A stretch of DNA of 64,000 nucleotides from an uncultured Bacteroidales bacterium (GTDB taxonomy: Bacteria; Bacteroidota; Bacteroidia; Bacteroidales; Bacteroidaceae). Position numbers and translations under genes: made by a program. Below the pieces are notes generated by a model that did not search any database, had not been told where the DNA came from, and saw only the letters and a program-made list of their open reading frames with translations. The stretch covers positions 1 through 64,000 of the forward strand of contig CAMYYY010000007.1 of NCBI GenBank assembly GCA_947303715.1, given 5' to 3'. Shown here piece after piece: positions 10,401 through 17,323 of this stretch. Position 1 is the first letter of the stretch. Every line of letters begins with the position of its first letter.

Positions 10401-10413
10401 ACAGACGCTCTGA
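7408..10413 (+). CDS. infB: Translation initiation factor IF-2
   Basis: 1001 residues. A GTPase that delivers initiator tRNA to the 30S subunit. The N-terminal ~430 residues are a low-complexity, Lys/Glu-rich extension, long but usual for Bacteroidetes. It starts with the IF2_N helix-turn motif ([20 protein letters not shown]). The GTPase domain begins near residue 500 with G1 [13 protein letters not shown]3 DTPGHEAF and G4 NKID, followed by the beta-barrel domains II-IV ([33 protein letters not shown]). It is 17 bases after nusA and 4 bases before cvpA, so clearly operonic. Confidence 0.97.
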   Translation: MARFSKVIKDLNIGKQRALDFLEKKGLPVEDDLNAKLTDEQVDLLTTEFARDKNIKQETEKRQAERQERHERMQAEKEKEKKAKEPEMVETVVPEEAKPRFTTIGKIDLDEVSGKKKAAKPAEKKEKPATKTVEKSKAKAPEEAKTQNTLSTEESKEADKPKEEVAETPKEVAVDKANESAVEASAATEAYNKKLEEATEPTEQASEEIESIDETEEVDEAEEAAEEEEKKEEIFEFDHSDLQMKPLTVLGKVDLSAINQSTRPKKKTKEEKKKEREEKEKARQEQRKQIKENILKDIRKDSTAKSTGETQKKKRNRIGGSERVDINKAGAAVGGSSSSNNNSKREDRRGKSAERDRDRARRILEKNELNEGDVSKQVKDTLARLTNKQKSTSAKYRKEKREQAFNRQMEQMAEEEAGSKVLKLTEFVTANELASMMNVGVAQVIGTCMSVGIMVSINQRLDAETINLVASEFGFTTEFVSADVAKAVTEEADDEADLLPRAPIVTVMGHVDHGKTSLLDYIRKSNVIAGEAGGITQHIGAYNVKLEDGRHITFLDTPGHEAFTAMRARGAQVTDIAIIIVAADDDVMPQTKEAISHAQAAGVPMVFAINKIDKPHADPEKIKGQLAQMNLLVEDWGGKYQSQDISAKQGIGVEELLEKVLLEAEMLELKANPNRKATGSVIESTLDKGRGYVATLLVSNGTLKMGDVVLAGTHYGRIKAMFNERGQRVKKAGPSEPVLILGLNGAPQAGDSFHVFDSEQEARAIATDREQLQREQGLRTQKRKTLEDIGRDIAKGGVQELNIIVKGDVDGSIEALSDSLIKLSTEKIQVNVIYKAVGQISESDVQLAAASQAFIVGFQVRPSQGARKVAENEGVDIRLYSIIYDAIEEVKAAMEGMLAPVVKEEVTSTIEVREVFHISKVGFVAGAMVKEGKVKRSDKARLIRDGIVIYTGDINALKRFKDDVKEVGTNFECGISLVNCNDIKVGDLIETFQQIEVKQTL

Positions 10414-10417
10414 CGCT

Positions 10418-11053
10418 ATGGGACTGCTTGACATCATTGTTACCATCATCCTTGTCGCAGGGCTGATTACCGGTATCAAGGACGGATTGGTGAAGCGGGT
10501 GCTGGGGCTTGGCGGCCTCATCGCCGGCATCATCATCGGCAAGCGGATTTATCTCTCCGTAGCTGCCAAGCTGACGCCCCTTTTGGGGACATCGGAGAAG
10601 ACAACACAGATTATTGCCTTTGCGCTGATTCTGATTATTGTGCCACTCATCTTCTCGCTGATAGCGTGGCTCATTGGCAACTTGCTTAAGACGGCGGGAT
10701 TGGGCTGGGTAAACCGTCTGCTGGGAGGTATCATCGGTGTCATCACCAATGCGTTGATTGTCGGACTGATTTTCATTGGCATCGAGAGTTTCGATACCCA
10801 CGAAGTACTCCTCAGCCAAGAAAATAGGGACGCCTCTGTGTTCTACTATCCGCTCTATCGGACGACAGGGCTTTTCATCAAGGACGTCCGGGAGCAGATT
10901 GACCATTGGAAGGAGACGCACTCCGAGGAGCCTGAGGACTCCGAAACCGATGAAGACGCCAAGGATTCCGATAATCCCGAAGATTCCGACACATCCGGAA
11001 AAACTGAAGGATCCGGAAAGAAACAACTGCAATCGTTTGAGGAGGTTGTGTAG
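10418..11053 (+). CDS. CvpA family membrane protein
   Basis: 211 residues. CvpA-family inner-membrane protein with about four hydrophobic segments in the first ~130 residues (GLLDIIVTIILVAGLITGIKDGLVKRV is the family's N-terminal signature). The C-terminal ~80 residues are hydrophilic and Ser/Asp/Glu-rich (EDSETDEDAKDSDNPEDS), probably cytoplasmic and disordered. The family is linked to colicin V production and envelope homeostasis in enterobacteria; its role in Bacteroidetes is not established. The stop is followed directly by the sufB start. Confidence 0.88.
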   Translation: MGLLDIIVTIILVAGLITGIKDGLVKRVLGLGGLIAGIIIGKRIYLSVAAKLTPLLGTSEKTTQIIAFALILIIVPLIFSLIAWLIGNLLKTAGLGWVNRLLGGIIGVITNALIVGLIFIGIESFDTHEVLLSQENRDASVFYYPLYRTTGLFIKDVREQIDHWKETHSEEPEDSETDEDAKDSDNPEDSDTSGKTEGSGKKQLQSFEEVV

Positions 11054-12511
11054 ATGAATCCTAAGGAAGACAACACCGCCCTCCGGCAACTTGCCGAAGA
11101 GAAGTACAAGTACGGCTTCACCACCGACGTGCCCACCGAAATCATCGGGGCTGGGCTCTCGGAAGAGGTCGTGCGACTTATCTCGTCGAAAAAGGGCGAG
11201 CCGGAGTGGTTGCTTGACTTCCGTCTGAAAGCCTACCGCCATTGGCTGACCATGTCGCTCCCCACATGGGCTCATCTCACTATTCCCGAGATTGACTTTC
11301 AGGCTATCTCCTATTACGCCGACCCTCGGAAGAAAGCCAACGGCCCCCGCTCGCTCGACGATATCGACCCCGCTGTCATGAAGACTTTCGACAAGCTTGG
11401 CATACCGCTTGAGGAGCGTCTGGCGCTCAGCGGTGGCATGGCCGTCGATGCCGTCATGGACTCCGTGTCGGTGAAAACAACTTTCAAGGAACGGCTGAGG
11501 GAAAAGGGCATCATCTTCTGCTCCATCAGCGAAGCCGTACGTGAGCATCCTGATTTAGTGCACCAATACCTCGGCTCCGTAGTCAGCTATCGCGACAACT
11601 TCTATGCCGCGCTCAACTCCGCGGTGTTCAGCGACGGTTCGTTTGTCTATATCCCCAAGGGCGTCCATTGCCCCATGGAACTCTCCACTTACTTCCGCAT
11701 CAATGCCGCAGGCACGGGACAGTTCGAACGTACCCTCATCGTGGCTGACGACGACAGCTACGTCTCCTACCTCGAAGGCTGTACTGCCCCTATGCGCGAC
11801 GAGAATCAACTTCATGCTGCCATTGTCGAAATCATCGTCCTTGACCGTGCTGAAGTGAAATACAGCACGGTGCAGAACTGGTACCCTGGCGATGCCGAAG
11901 GCAAAGGCGGAGTCTATAACTTCGTCACCAAGCGCGGTCATTGTCGGGGCGTTAATAGTAAAATATCCTGGACACAGGTGGAGACAGGCTCCGCTATTAC
12001 ATGGAAATATCCCAGCTGTGTGCTTTCGGGCGACAACTCCGTTGGTGAATTCTATTCCGTGGCTGTCACCAACAACTATCAGCAAGCCGACACCGGCACC
12101 AAGATGATTCATCTGGGACGCAACACCCGCAGCACCATCATCTCCAAGGGCATCTCTGCCGGCCATAGCTCCAATGCCTACCGCGGATTGGTACGCGTCA
12201 GCGAGAAAGCCGATGGAGCCCGCAACTACAGCCAGTGTGACTCGCTGCTGCTGGGCGACCAATGCGGCGCTCATACCTTCCCCTATATGGACATCCACAA
12301 TGAGACTGCTATCGTCGAACACGAAGCTACGACTTCCAAAATCAGCGAGGACCAGTTGTTCTACTGCAACCAGCGCGGCATCAAGACCGAGGACGCCATC
12401 GGCCTCATCGTCAACGGCTACGCTAAGGAAGTGCTCAACAAACTGCCCATGGAGTTCGCCGTTGAAGCGCAGAAGCTCCTCAGCGTCTCCCTCGAAGGCT
12501 CCGTCGGATAA
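11054..12511 (+). CDS. sufB: Fe-S cluster assembly scaffold protein SufB
   Basis: 485 residues, typical for SufB. It forms the SufBC(2)D complex in which iron-sulfur clusters are assembled. Family marks: the N-terminal [21 protein letters not shown], the beta-helix core with [13 protein letters not shown] and [21 protein letters not shown], and the C-terminal [21 protein letters not shown]. It begins immediately after the cvpA stop and is followed by sufC, sufD and sufS. The fusion of the rimP-nusA-infB run to suf gives one long likely operon. Confidence 0.97.
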   Translation: MNPKEDNTALRQLAEEKYKYGFTTDVPTEIIGAGLSEEVVRLISSKKGEPEWLLDFRLKAYRHWLTMSLPTWAHLTIPEIDFQAISYYADPRKKANGPRSLDDIDPAVMKTFDKLGIPLEERLALSGGMAVDAVMDSVSVKTTFKERLREKGIIFCSISEAVREHPDLVHQYLGSVVSYRDNFYAALNSAVFSDGSFVYIPKGVHCPMELSTYFRINAAGTGQFERTLIVADDDSYVSYLEGCTAPMRDENQLHAAIVEIIVLDRAEVKYSTVQNWYPGDAEGKGGVYNFVTKRGHCRGVNSKISWTQVETGSAITWKYPSCVLSGDNSVGEFYSVAVTNNYQQADTGTKMIHLGRNTRSTIISKGISAGHSSNAYRGLVRVSEKADGARNYSQCDSLLLGDQCGAHTFPYMDIHNETAIVEHEATTSKISEDQLFYCNQRGIKTEDAIGLIVNGYAKEVLNKLPMEFAVEAQKLLSVSLEGSVG

Positions 12512-12514
12512 AAA

Positions 12515-12546
12515 GGTCAACAAGTCAATAGGTCAACAAGTCAATA
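12515..12546 (+). repeat. Tandem 16-bp repeat between sufB and sufC
   Basis: GGTCAACAAGTCAATA occurs twice head to tail (12515-12530 and 12531-12546). The last base of the second copy is the A of the sufC start codon, so the repeat makes up nearly the whole sufB-sufC gap. Confidence 0.9.
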
Positions 12547-13286
12547 TGTTAAAGATAGAAAACCTCCACGCTTCCATTGCTGGTAAAGAGATACTGAAGG
12601 GCATCAACCTTACCGTCGGCACGGGCGAGGTACATGCCATCATGGGTCCCAACGGCTCCGGCAAGAGCACCCTCAGCAACGTCCTCGTCGGACACCCTGC
12701 CTACACCGTCACCGAGGGCAGCGTCACCTTCCGCGGCAAGGATCTCCTCGCCATGAATCCCGAAGACCGCAGCCACGAGGGTATCTTCCTCTCCTTCCAG
12801 TACCCCGTCGAAATCCCTGGCGTCAGCATGGTCAACTTCATGCGCACAGCTGTGAACGAGCAGCGGAAATACAAGGGGCTTGAGCCCCTCACCGCCAACG
12901 AGTTCCTGAAGCTGATGCGGGAGAAGCGTGCCCTTGTGGGATTAGACAGCAAGCTCGCCAACCGCTCCGTCAACGAAGGTTTCAGCGGTGGCGAGAAGAA
13001 GCGTAATGAAATCTACCAGATGGCCATGCTGGAGCCCCTGCTAAGCATCCTCGACGAGACGGACTCCGGCCTCGACATCGATGCCCTGCGCATCGTAGCC
13101 GAAGGAGTCAACAAACTCCACACTCCCGAGAACTCCGTCATCGTCATCACCCATTACCAGCGGCTGCTCAACTACATCCGCCCCGATGTCGTCCACGTGC
13201 TCTACGAGGGCCGTATCGTCAAAACAGCCGGCCCCGAACTGGCGCAGGAACTCGAGGAACGCGGCTACGACTGGTTGAAGGGTTGA
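12546..13286 (+). CDS. sufC: Fe-S cluster assembly ATPase SufC
   Basis: 246 residues from the ATG at 12546. The ORF track begins at 12174 inside sufB, but only the part from [11 protein letters not shown] matches the family. An ABC-type ATPase that powers the SufBCD scaffold: Walker [10 protein letters not shown] (~residue 34), signature [11 protein letters not shown], Walker [13 protein letters not shown], and H-loop VITHYQ. The DETDSGLD Walker B with EKKR after the signature is characteristic of SufC. Cytoplasmic. The gene is bounded on both sides by short tandem repeats. Confidence 0.97.
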   Translation: MLKIENLHASIAGKEILKGINLTVGTGEVHAIMGPNGSGKSTLSNVLVGHPAYTVTEGSVTFRGKDLLAMNPEDRSHEGIFLSFQYPVEIPGVSMVNFMRTAVNEQRKYKGLEPLTANEFLKLMREKRALVGLDSKLANRSVNEGFSGGEKKRNEIYQMAMLEPLLSILDETDSGLDIDALRIVAEGVNKLHTPENSVIVITHYQRLLNYIRPDVVHVLYEGRIVKTAGPELAQELEERGYDWLKG

Positions 13287-13329
13287 TGGTTGATGGATAA
13301 AGGTTAAAGGTTAAAGGTTAAGGGTTAAA
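13281..13329 (+). repeat. Seven tandem heptamers between sufC and sufD
   Basis: Seven units in exact 7-bp register: GGTTGAT, GGTTGAT, GGATAAA, GGTTAAA, GGTTAAA, GGTTAAG, GGTTAAA. The array starts within the last codons of sufC and ends 5 bases before the sufD ATG. Confidence 0.88.
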
Positions 13330-13334
13330 GAGTG

Positions 13335-14279
13335 ATGGAGAAGCTGATCAAGGACCTTGGGAATGGCGCCGGTATCTATGACTACGGGGATGACACATTG
13401 GAAGTAAAAGTCCCCGAAGGCGTGAAACTGGCCAAGCCTGTCTATCTCACCCAACTGCTGGGCGAGAATGATTTGCTTGAGAACAAACAGAACATTCTCA
13501 TCTTCCTCATGCCGGGCAGCGAAGCAGATGTGGTCATCACCGACCGCACCGTCACCGACCGTCCGTTCCGCATCTTCCGTCGTATCGTTGGCGAGGTAAA
13601 CGAAGCCACACTGCGGCTCTATGTCCTGCAAGAGCAGGGCGCGCAAACTGTTTGGGAGAACCTATTTACGTTTAACGCTAACGGACATGTTACATTGGGC
13701 ATCTTTTGCATGGGCAGCGGAAACGTCACGAACCGCGTCAGAACTTACTTCCATGCGCCGGAGGCCACAGCCGACATCTTCGGCATGACCATTGCCTCCG
13801 GTACGCAGCAGGTGACCAATGCCGTCACCGTCACCCACCGTGCCCCCCGCTGCCGCGACCGCGAGCTGTTCAAGCAGATACTCGATGAAGAAGCCGTAGG
13901 CCGTTTCGATGGCCTCGTCCGTGTCGAGCCGAAGTGTCCTGGGGCCGACTCGCAGCAGACCAGCCGTAACATCTGCCTCAGCCGCACCGCCCGCGCCTAT
14001 GCCCAGCCCCAGCTCATTATCGACACCGACGACGTCCGATGCTCACACGGTGCCACCGTCGGCCAGCTCGACGAGGAAGCCCTCTTCTACATGCAGCAGC
14101 GCGGCATCCCCCGTCACGAGGCACGGCTCTTGCTTCTCAGCGCCTTCCTCAACGAGGTTATCGACCGTGTCACCATCGACGGCCTCCGCGAACGTCTCCG
14201 TGTGATAACCGATGCCCGTCTGCGCGGCGACATGGACCACTGCGTCGCCTGCGGCGTCTGTAAAACTGAAAAATCATAA
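13335..14279 (+). CDS. sufD: Fe-S cluster assembly protein SufD
   Basis: 314 residues from the ATG at 13335 (a GTG lies one codon upstream). SufD partners SufB and SufC in the scaffold complex. The beta-helix core is recognisable (GNVTNRVRTYFHAPEATADIFG; C-terminal DVRCSHGATVGQLDEEALFYMQQRGIP, including the family's essential His). It is shorter than the usual ~420-450 residues and lacks most of the N-terminal helical domain. It ends with an unusual CVACGVC (CxxCxxC) motif that could hold metal. Its place between sufC and sufS supports it being the functional SufD. Confidence 0.92.
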   Translation: MEKLIKDLGNGAGIYDYGDDTLEVKVPEGVKLAKPVYLTQLLGENDLLENKQNILIFLMPGSEADVVITDRTVTDRPFRIFRRIVGEVNEATLRLYVLQEQGAQTVWENLFTFNANGHVTLGIFCMGSGNVTNRVRTYFHAPEATADIFGMTIASGTQQVTNAVTVTHRAPRCRDRELFKQILDEEAVGRFDGLVRVEPKCPGADSQQTSRNICLSRTARAYAQPQLIIDTDDVRCSHGATVGQLDEEALFYMQQRGIPRHEARLLLLSAFLNEVIDRVTIDGLRERLRVITDARLRGDMDHCVACGVCKTEKS

Positions 14280-14282
14280 GCA

Positions 14283-15518
14283 ATGCTTGACGTTAACCCT
14301 ATCCGCGCTGACTTTCCCATACTCACCCGTGAGGTGTATGGTCGTCCGTTGGTCTATCTCGACAATGCTGCCACGACACAGAAGCCGCTTACCGTCATCG
14401 ATACCATCACGAAGGCCTACACCACCATCAACGCCAACGTCCACCGTGGCGTACACCGTCTGTCGCAGGAGGCCACCGACCATCACGAGGCAGCCCGTGA
14501 GACCGTCCGCCGCTTCCTCGGAGCCGCCAGCACCAGCGAAATCCTCTTCACACGCGGCACCACTGAGAGCCTCAACCTCCTCGCCACCTCGTTCGGCGAA
14601 GCCTTCTGCCACGAAGGCGATGAAATCATCGTCAGCGAGATGGAGCACCACAGCAACATCGTCCCCTGGCAGCTCCTTTGCCAGCGTCGTGGCACCGTCC
14701 TCCGTGTCATCCCCGTCACCGACGACGGCCGGCTCGACCTCGACGCCTTCCAGCGCCTTCTCTCCCCTCGCACCCGCCTTGTCAGCGTCACCCACGTCAG
14801 CAATGTCCTCGGCACCGTCAACCCCATCGAGGAGATTATCCGTATTGCCCATGACCACGACATCCCCGTCGCTATCGACGGCGCGCAGGCCGTGCCCCAT
14901 ATCCCCATCGACGTCCAGCAGCTTGGCTGCGACTTCTACGCCTTCAGCGCCCACAAGGTCTATGGCCCCACGGGCGTCGGTGTTCTCTACGGTAAGGAGC
15001 ATTGGCTGGAGCAGATGCCCCCCTACCAAGGTGGCGGCGAGATGATCGGCCACGTCCGCTTCAGCGGCACCACATGGAACGAACTCCCCTATAAGTTCGA
15101 GGCCGGCACGCCCGACTTCATCGGCACCATCGCCACCGCCCGCGCACTCGACTACGTCACCGCCATCGGCCTCCCCGCCATTGCTGCCCACGAGCACGCC
15201 CTTGTCCGCCGCACCCTCGATGCGCTTCACGCGATGCCACGCATTGAAATATATGGGGATTCATCTGATCACCGTTCACTGTTCACTGATCACTCTTCTG
15301 TCCTCTCCTTCAATCTCGCCGGTGCCCATCCCTCCGATGTCGGCATGCTACTTGACCATCTCGGCATTGCCGTGCGCACAGGCCATCATTGTGCCCAGCC
15401 CCTCATGGAGCGCTTCGGCATCCCTGGCACCGTCCGTATCTCCTTCGCCCTCTACAACACCGACTCCGACATCGATGCCTTCATCGCCGCCCTCCGCCGC
15501 GTAGCGGAAATGGTGTAA
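14283..15518 (+). CDS. sufS: Cysteine desulfurase SufS
   Basis: 411 residues. A class V PLP-dependent aminotransferase-fold enzyme that takes sulfur from cysteine for Fe-S assembly. Seen: LVYLDNAATTQKP at the N-terminus, TRGTTESLNLLA, the PLP lysine in FSAHKVYGPTGVGVLYG, and the catalytic cysteine in RTGHHCAQPLM, a group II (SufS) arrangement. Residues around 325-340 (SSDHRSLFTDHS) are encoded by a simple repeat (GTTCACTGTTCACTGATCAC) that looks like an in-frame insertion of the kind of DNA otherwise seen between genes here. It starts 4 bases after sufD and ends the operon. Confidence 0.97.
   Translation: MLDVNPIRADFPILTREVYGRPLVYLDNAATTQKPLTVIDTITKAYTTINANVHRGVHRLSQEATDHHEAARETVRRFLGAASTSEILFTRGTTESLNLLATSFGEAFCHEGDEIIVSEMEHHSNIVPWQLLCQRRGTVLRVIPVTDDGRLDLDAFQRLLSPRTRLVSVTHVSNVLGTVNPIEEIIRIAHDHDIPVAIDGAQAVPHIPIDVQQLGCDFYAFSAHKVYGPTGVGVLYGKEHWLEQMPPYQGGGEMIGHVRFSGTTWNELPYKFEAGTPDFIGTIATARALDYVTAIGLPAIAAHEHALVRRTLDALHAMPRIEIYGDSSDHRSLFTDHSSVLSFNLAGAHPSDVGMLLDHLGIAVRTGHHCAQPLMERFGIPGTVRISFALYNTDSDIDAFIAALRRVAEMV
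15265..15295 (+). repeat. Simple repeat inside sufS
   Basis: TGATCACCGTTCACTGTTCACTGATCACT is a short direct/inverted TTCACTG/GATCAC repeat lying in frame in sufS. Similar TTCACTAATCACTATTCACTAA sequence is found between genes at 39165-39190. Confidence 0.7.
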
Positions 15519-15553
15519 TCCATTCCTCCCACCCACCCTGCTTCTGGCGACTT

Positions 15554-15970
15554 TTATTCCAACAGTTCGCTGGGGAGGCGTTCCACGGTGTAGCCCGTGA
15601 GGACGTCGCGCTTCATGCCCGAGGAGGGACGGAATCCGATGCCGGTGCTCTGAATGTACGACGCGGGCTCGAACGAGTCCGTGGGGATGATGGCCTGGGC
15701 GAAGCACTTGCCGCGCACGTAGGGATAGATGATGCCGAAACCGTCGAGGACAACGTTCTGCCCGGCGGCAAGGGCTTCCTTGATGTACTCCTTGAGGGTG
15801 GTGACGACGGCCACGACGTCGGTCGTGGAGAGGGTGGAAGCGAAGGTTATCCGGCGGATAATCTGGGCCGTGGTGTAGGTCTGACGGTTGACGGCGCGAT
15901 TGCAGGCATAGTCCACGCCCTCGGCACCGCGGGGGTTCGAGCACCCCACGATTTTGTAAGGTATTGCCAT
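15554..15970 (-). CDS. HU-like DNA-binding protein, copy 3
   Basis: 138 residues. Fits the Bacteroidetes 'HU-related' histone-like family (TIGR01201 type): N-terminal MAIPYKIVGCSNPRGAEGVDYAC strand, then the HU helical region (TTAQIIRRITFASTLSTTDVVAVVTTLKEYIKEALAAGQNVVLDGFGIIYP) and a basic C-terminal arm region. Probably a nucleoid-type or site-specific DNA-binding protein. Last of three tandem paralogues on the minus strand; its first ~20 codons are almost identical in DNA to those of the next copy, which suggests recent duplication or gene conversion. It is convergent with sufS. Confidence 0.85.
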   Translation of the reverse strand: MAIPYKIVGCSNPRGAEGVDYACNRAVNRQTYTTAQIIRRITFASTLSTTDVVAVVTTLKEYIKEALAAGQNVVLDGFGIIYPYVRGKCFAQAIIPTDSFEPASYIQSTGIGFRPSSGMKRDVLTGYTVERLPSELLE

Positions 15971-16022
15971 AGTGAATCTTGTTTTATTGTTTAACGAATT
16001 TTTTTGAGGTTAAATGGGAGTT

Positions 16023-16454
16023 CTACGCCATCAGCTCTGACGGTACGCGGCGGAACTGGGCGTGAGTACGGAGGTACTTCTTCAGTGCGGCAGCGGGGCG
16101 GAAGCCCACGTAGGCACGGCTCAGGTACGAGGCGGGCTGGAAGTCGGGATTCTTCTTGCCGTTCACCTTGATGATGCTCTGGGCGTAGCACTTGCCGCTA
16201 AGGCGTGCGCTGAAGGTCCCAATCTCGTCCATGGTGACGGGGTTGCCGTCGCGCAGCAGGGTGGCCATCTCGTCCAGAAAGGCATTGAGGATACCCTTCA
16301 CTTCGCCGGGCGTCACGGTGGTGGCGCGGCTGATTTCATCGATAAGGCTCTCCAGCTGGAGGTCGCCTGTCTTGGTGCGGCGGCAGCAGGCGTAGTCCAC
16401 GCCCTCGGCACCGCGGGGGTTCGAGCACCCCACAATCTGATAGGTTATTGCCAT
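16023..16454 (-). CDS. HU-like DNA-binding protein, copy 2
   Basis: 143 residues, same family and layout as its neighbours: MAITYQIVGCSNPRGAEGVDYAC, a helical HU core (LESLIDEISRATTVTPGEVKGILNAFLDEMATLLRDGNPVTMDEIGTFSA) and a C-terminal region with a conserved AYVGFRPAAALKKYL. The start is fixed by the shared MAI-start. About 50 bases separate it from the downstream copy, consistent with one transcript. DNA-binding is inferred from the family; no target is known. Confidence 0.87.
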   Translation of the reverse strand: MAITYQIVGCSNPRGAEGVDYACCRRTKTGDLQLESLIDEISRATTVTPGEVKGILNAFLDEMATLLRDGNPVTMDEIGTFSARLSGKCYAQSIIKVNGKKNPDFQPASYLSRAYVGFRPAAALKKYLRTHAQFRRVPSELMA

Positions 16455-16490
16455 AGTGATTCTCTGTTTTAGGAGTTAATAATTGATTTT

Positions 16491-16895
16491 TTATTCTTTA
16501 CACTTTTCCGCCGTCGCCCGGGCTGCAATGAGGCGGCCGAGGCGGACGTCGGGGGTGAACTGAAGCTTGTACTGGCGGACAACGTCGGCGACGGAGAAAC
16601 TGCGGCGCGCGGTCTCCTCGGGTGTGCACAGGCGCGACTTGACCGTGATGCGGAACCGTCCCAGACCCTCCATCTCCACCGTCTGTCCGGCCAGCAAAGC
16701 TTCGCGGGCGAAATGGAGCATGCTCCGCATGGCAGCTGCCACATCGCCCTCGGTAAGCGACGAGGAGCGGCAGATATCCTCGCACATCTGCTCGAAGCCA
16801 TAGAGGCCCGAGCTGACGGCGCGCAGGGTGTATTGTCCGCCCGCCTCCGGATGGCGGGGGTCGATGCCTTTGACTACTTTGCACTGAATGGCCAT
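16491..16895 (-). CDS. HU-like DNA-binding protein, copy 1
   Basis: 134 residues and the most divergent of the three (MAIQCKVVKGIDPRHPEAGGQYTLRAV). The HU core (MCEDICRSSSLTEGDVAAAMRSMLHFAREALLAGQTVEMEGLGRFRI) is clear. It is first of the tandem set behind a good promoter (17116-17085) with a ~180-base leader carrying three ACGTTTCG boxes at 22-bp spacing. HU-like proteins of this family commonly sit beside VirE/VapE genes in Bacteroidetes, as here. Confidence 0.86.
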   Translation of the reverse strand: MAIQCKVVKGIDPRHPEAGGQYTLRAVSSGLYGFEQMCEDICRSSSLTEGDVAAAMRSMLHFAREALLAGQTVEMEGLGRFRITVKSRLCTPEETARRSFSVADVVRQYKLQFTPDVRLGRLIAARATAEKCKE

Positions 16896-16980
16896 AGGGA
16901 CTGCTCTCCTTTCGCTTCGGGTTTTAGGTTAATCCATAGTGTTTACTCTCTCTTTCGGTGAACGTCGGGGGTGGAGCGTG

Positions 16981-17032
16981 ACGTTTCGTTGCCGCCAGTG
17001 GGACGTTTCGCTGGGCCCGGTGGAACGTTTCG
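16981..17032. repeat. Three ACGTTTCG boxes at 22-bp spacing
   Basis: ACGTTTCG at 16981, 17003 and 17025, exactly 22 bp apart, within the leader of the HU-like genes between the promoter and the first start codon. The flanks of the second and third copies are also alike (TGGGACGTTTCGC, TGGAACGTTTCGC). They could be protein-binding sites, for example for autoregulation (inference). Confidence 0.75.
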
Positions 17033-17084
17033 CCGTCCGGCGGAAGGCCTTTCCCGCGTCGCGATCTCCTCTTCTTTTCACCTA

Positions 17085-17116
17085 CAAAGATACGACTTAT
17101 TTTTCAATCCACCAAA
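17085..17116 (-). promoter_or_regulatory. Promoter of the HU-like gene cluster
   Basis: Read on the minus strand: TTTG at 17116-17113 (-33) and TATCTTTG at 17092-17085 (-7), 20 bases apart. It lies in the 392-base gap (16896-17287), which also holds the ACGTTTCG boxes and the left arm of the G-rich inverted repeat. Confidence 0.7.
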
Positions 17117-17168
17117 CATTTATGTCGTTTTTTCCAAGAAAAACAATCGTTTTTTTCCCTTGCCTTCA

Positions 17169-17323
17169 GGTGGAAGGGTGGAGGGGTGTGGAGGGGTTTT
17201 TATTCGAAGTACAGAAAAAAAAACAAAAATCCCTATATGAGGTTTTGCATGTGAAAGGGGTATTTTTCTATTTTTTATGGAATCTCTTTAAAAAACCCCT
17301 CCACACCCCTCCACCCCTCCACC
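17169..17323. repeat. 33-bp G-rich inverted repeat at the vapE-like 3' end
   Basis: Left arm 17169-17201 (contains GGAGGGGTGTGGAGGGGTTT) and right arm 17291-17323 are reverse complements over 33 bp with one mismatch, separated by an 89-bp AT-rich spacer. Each arm is itself a degenerate GGAGGGGT tandem. The right arm lies within the last codons of the VapE-like gene and encodes its GGGGVEGCGGVF tail. Confidence 0.92.

Noticed and set aside
12174-12545. N-terminal extension of the SufC ORF in the track
   Set aside because: It is out-of-frame sufB sequence; SufC similarity starts at the ATG 12546.
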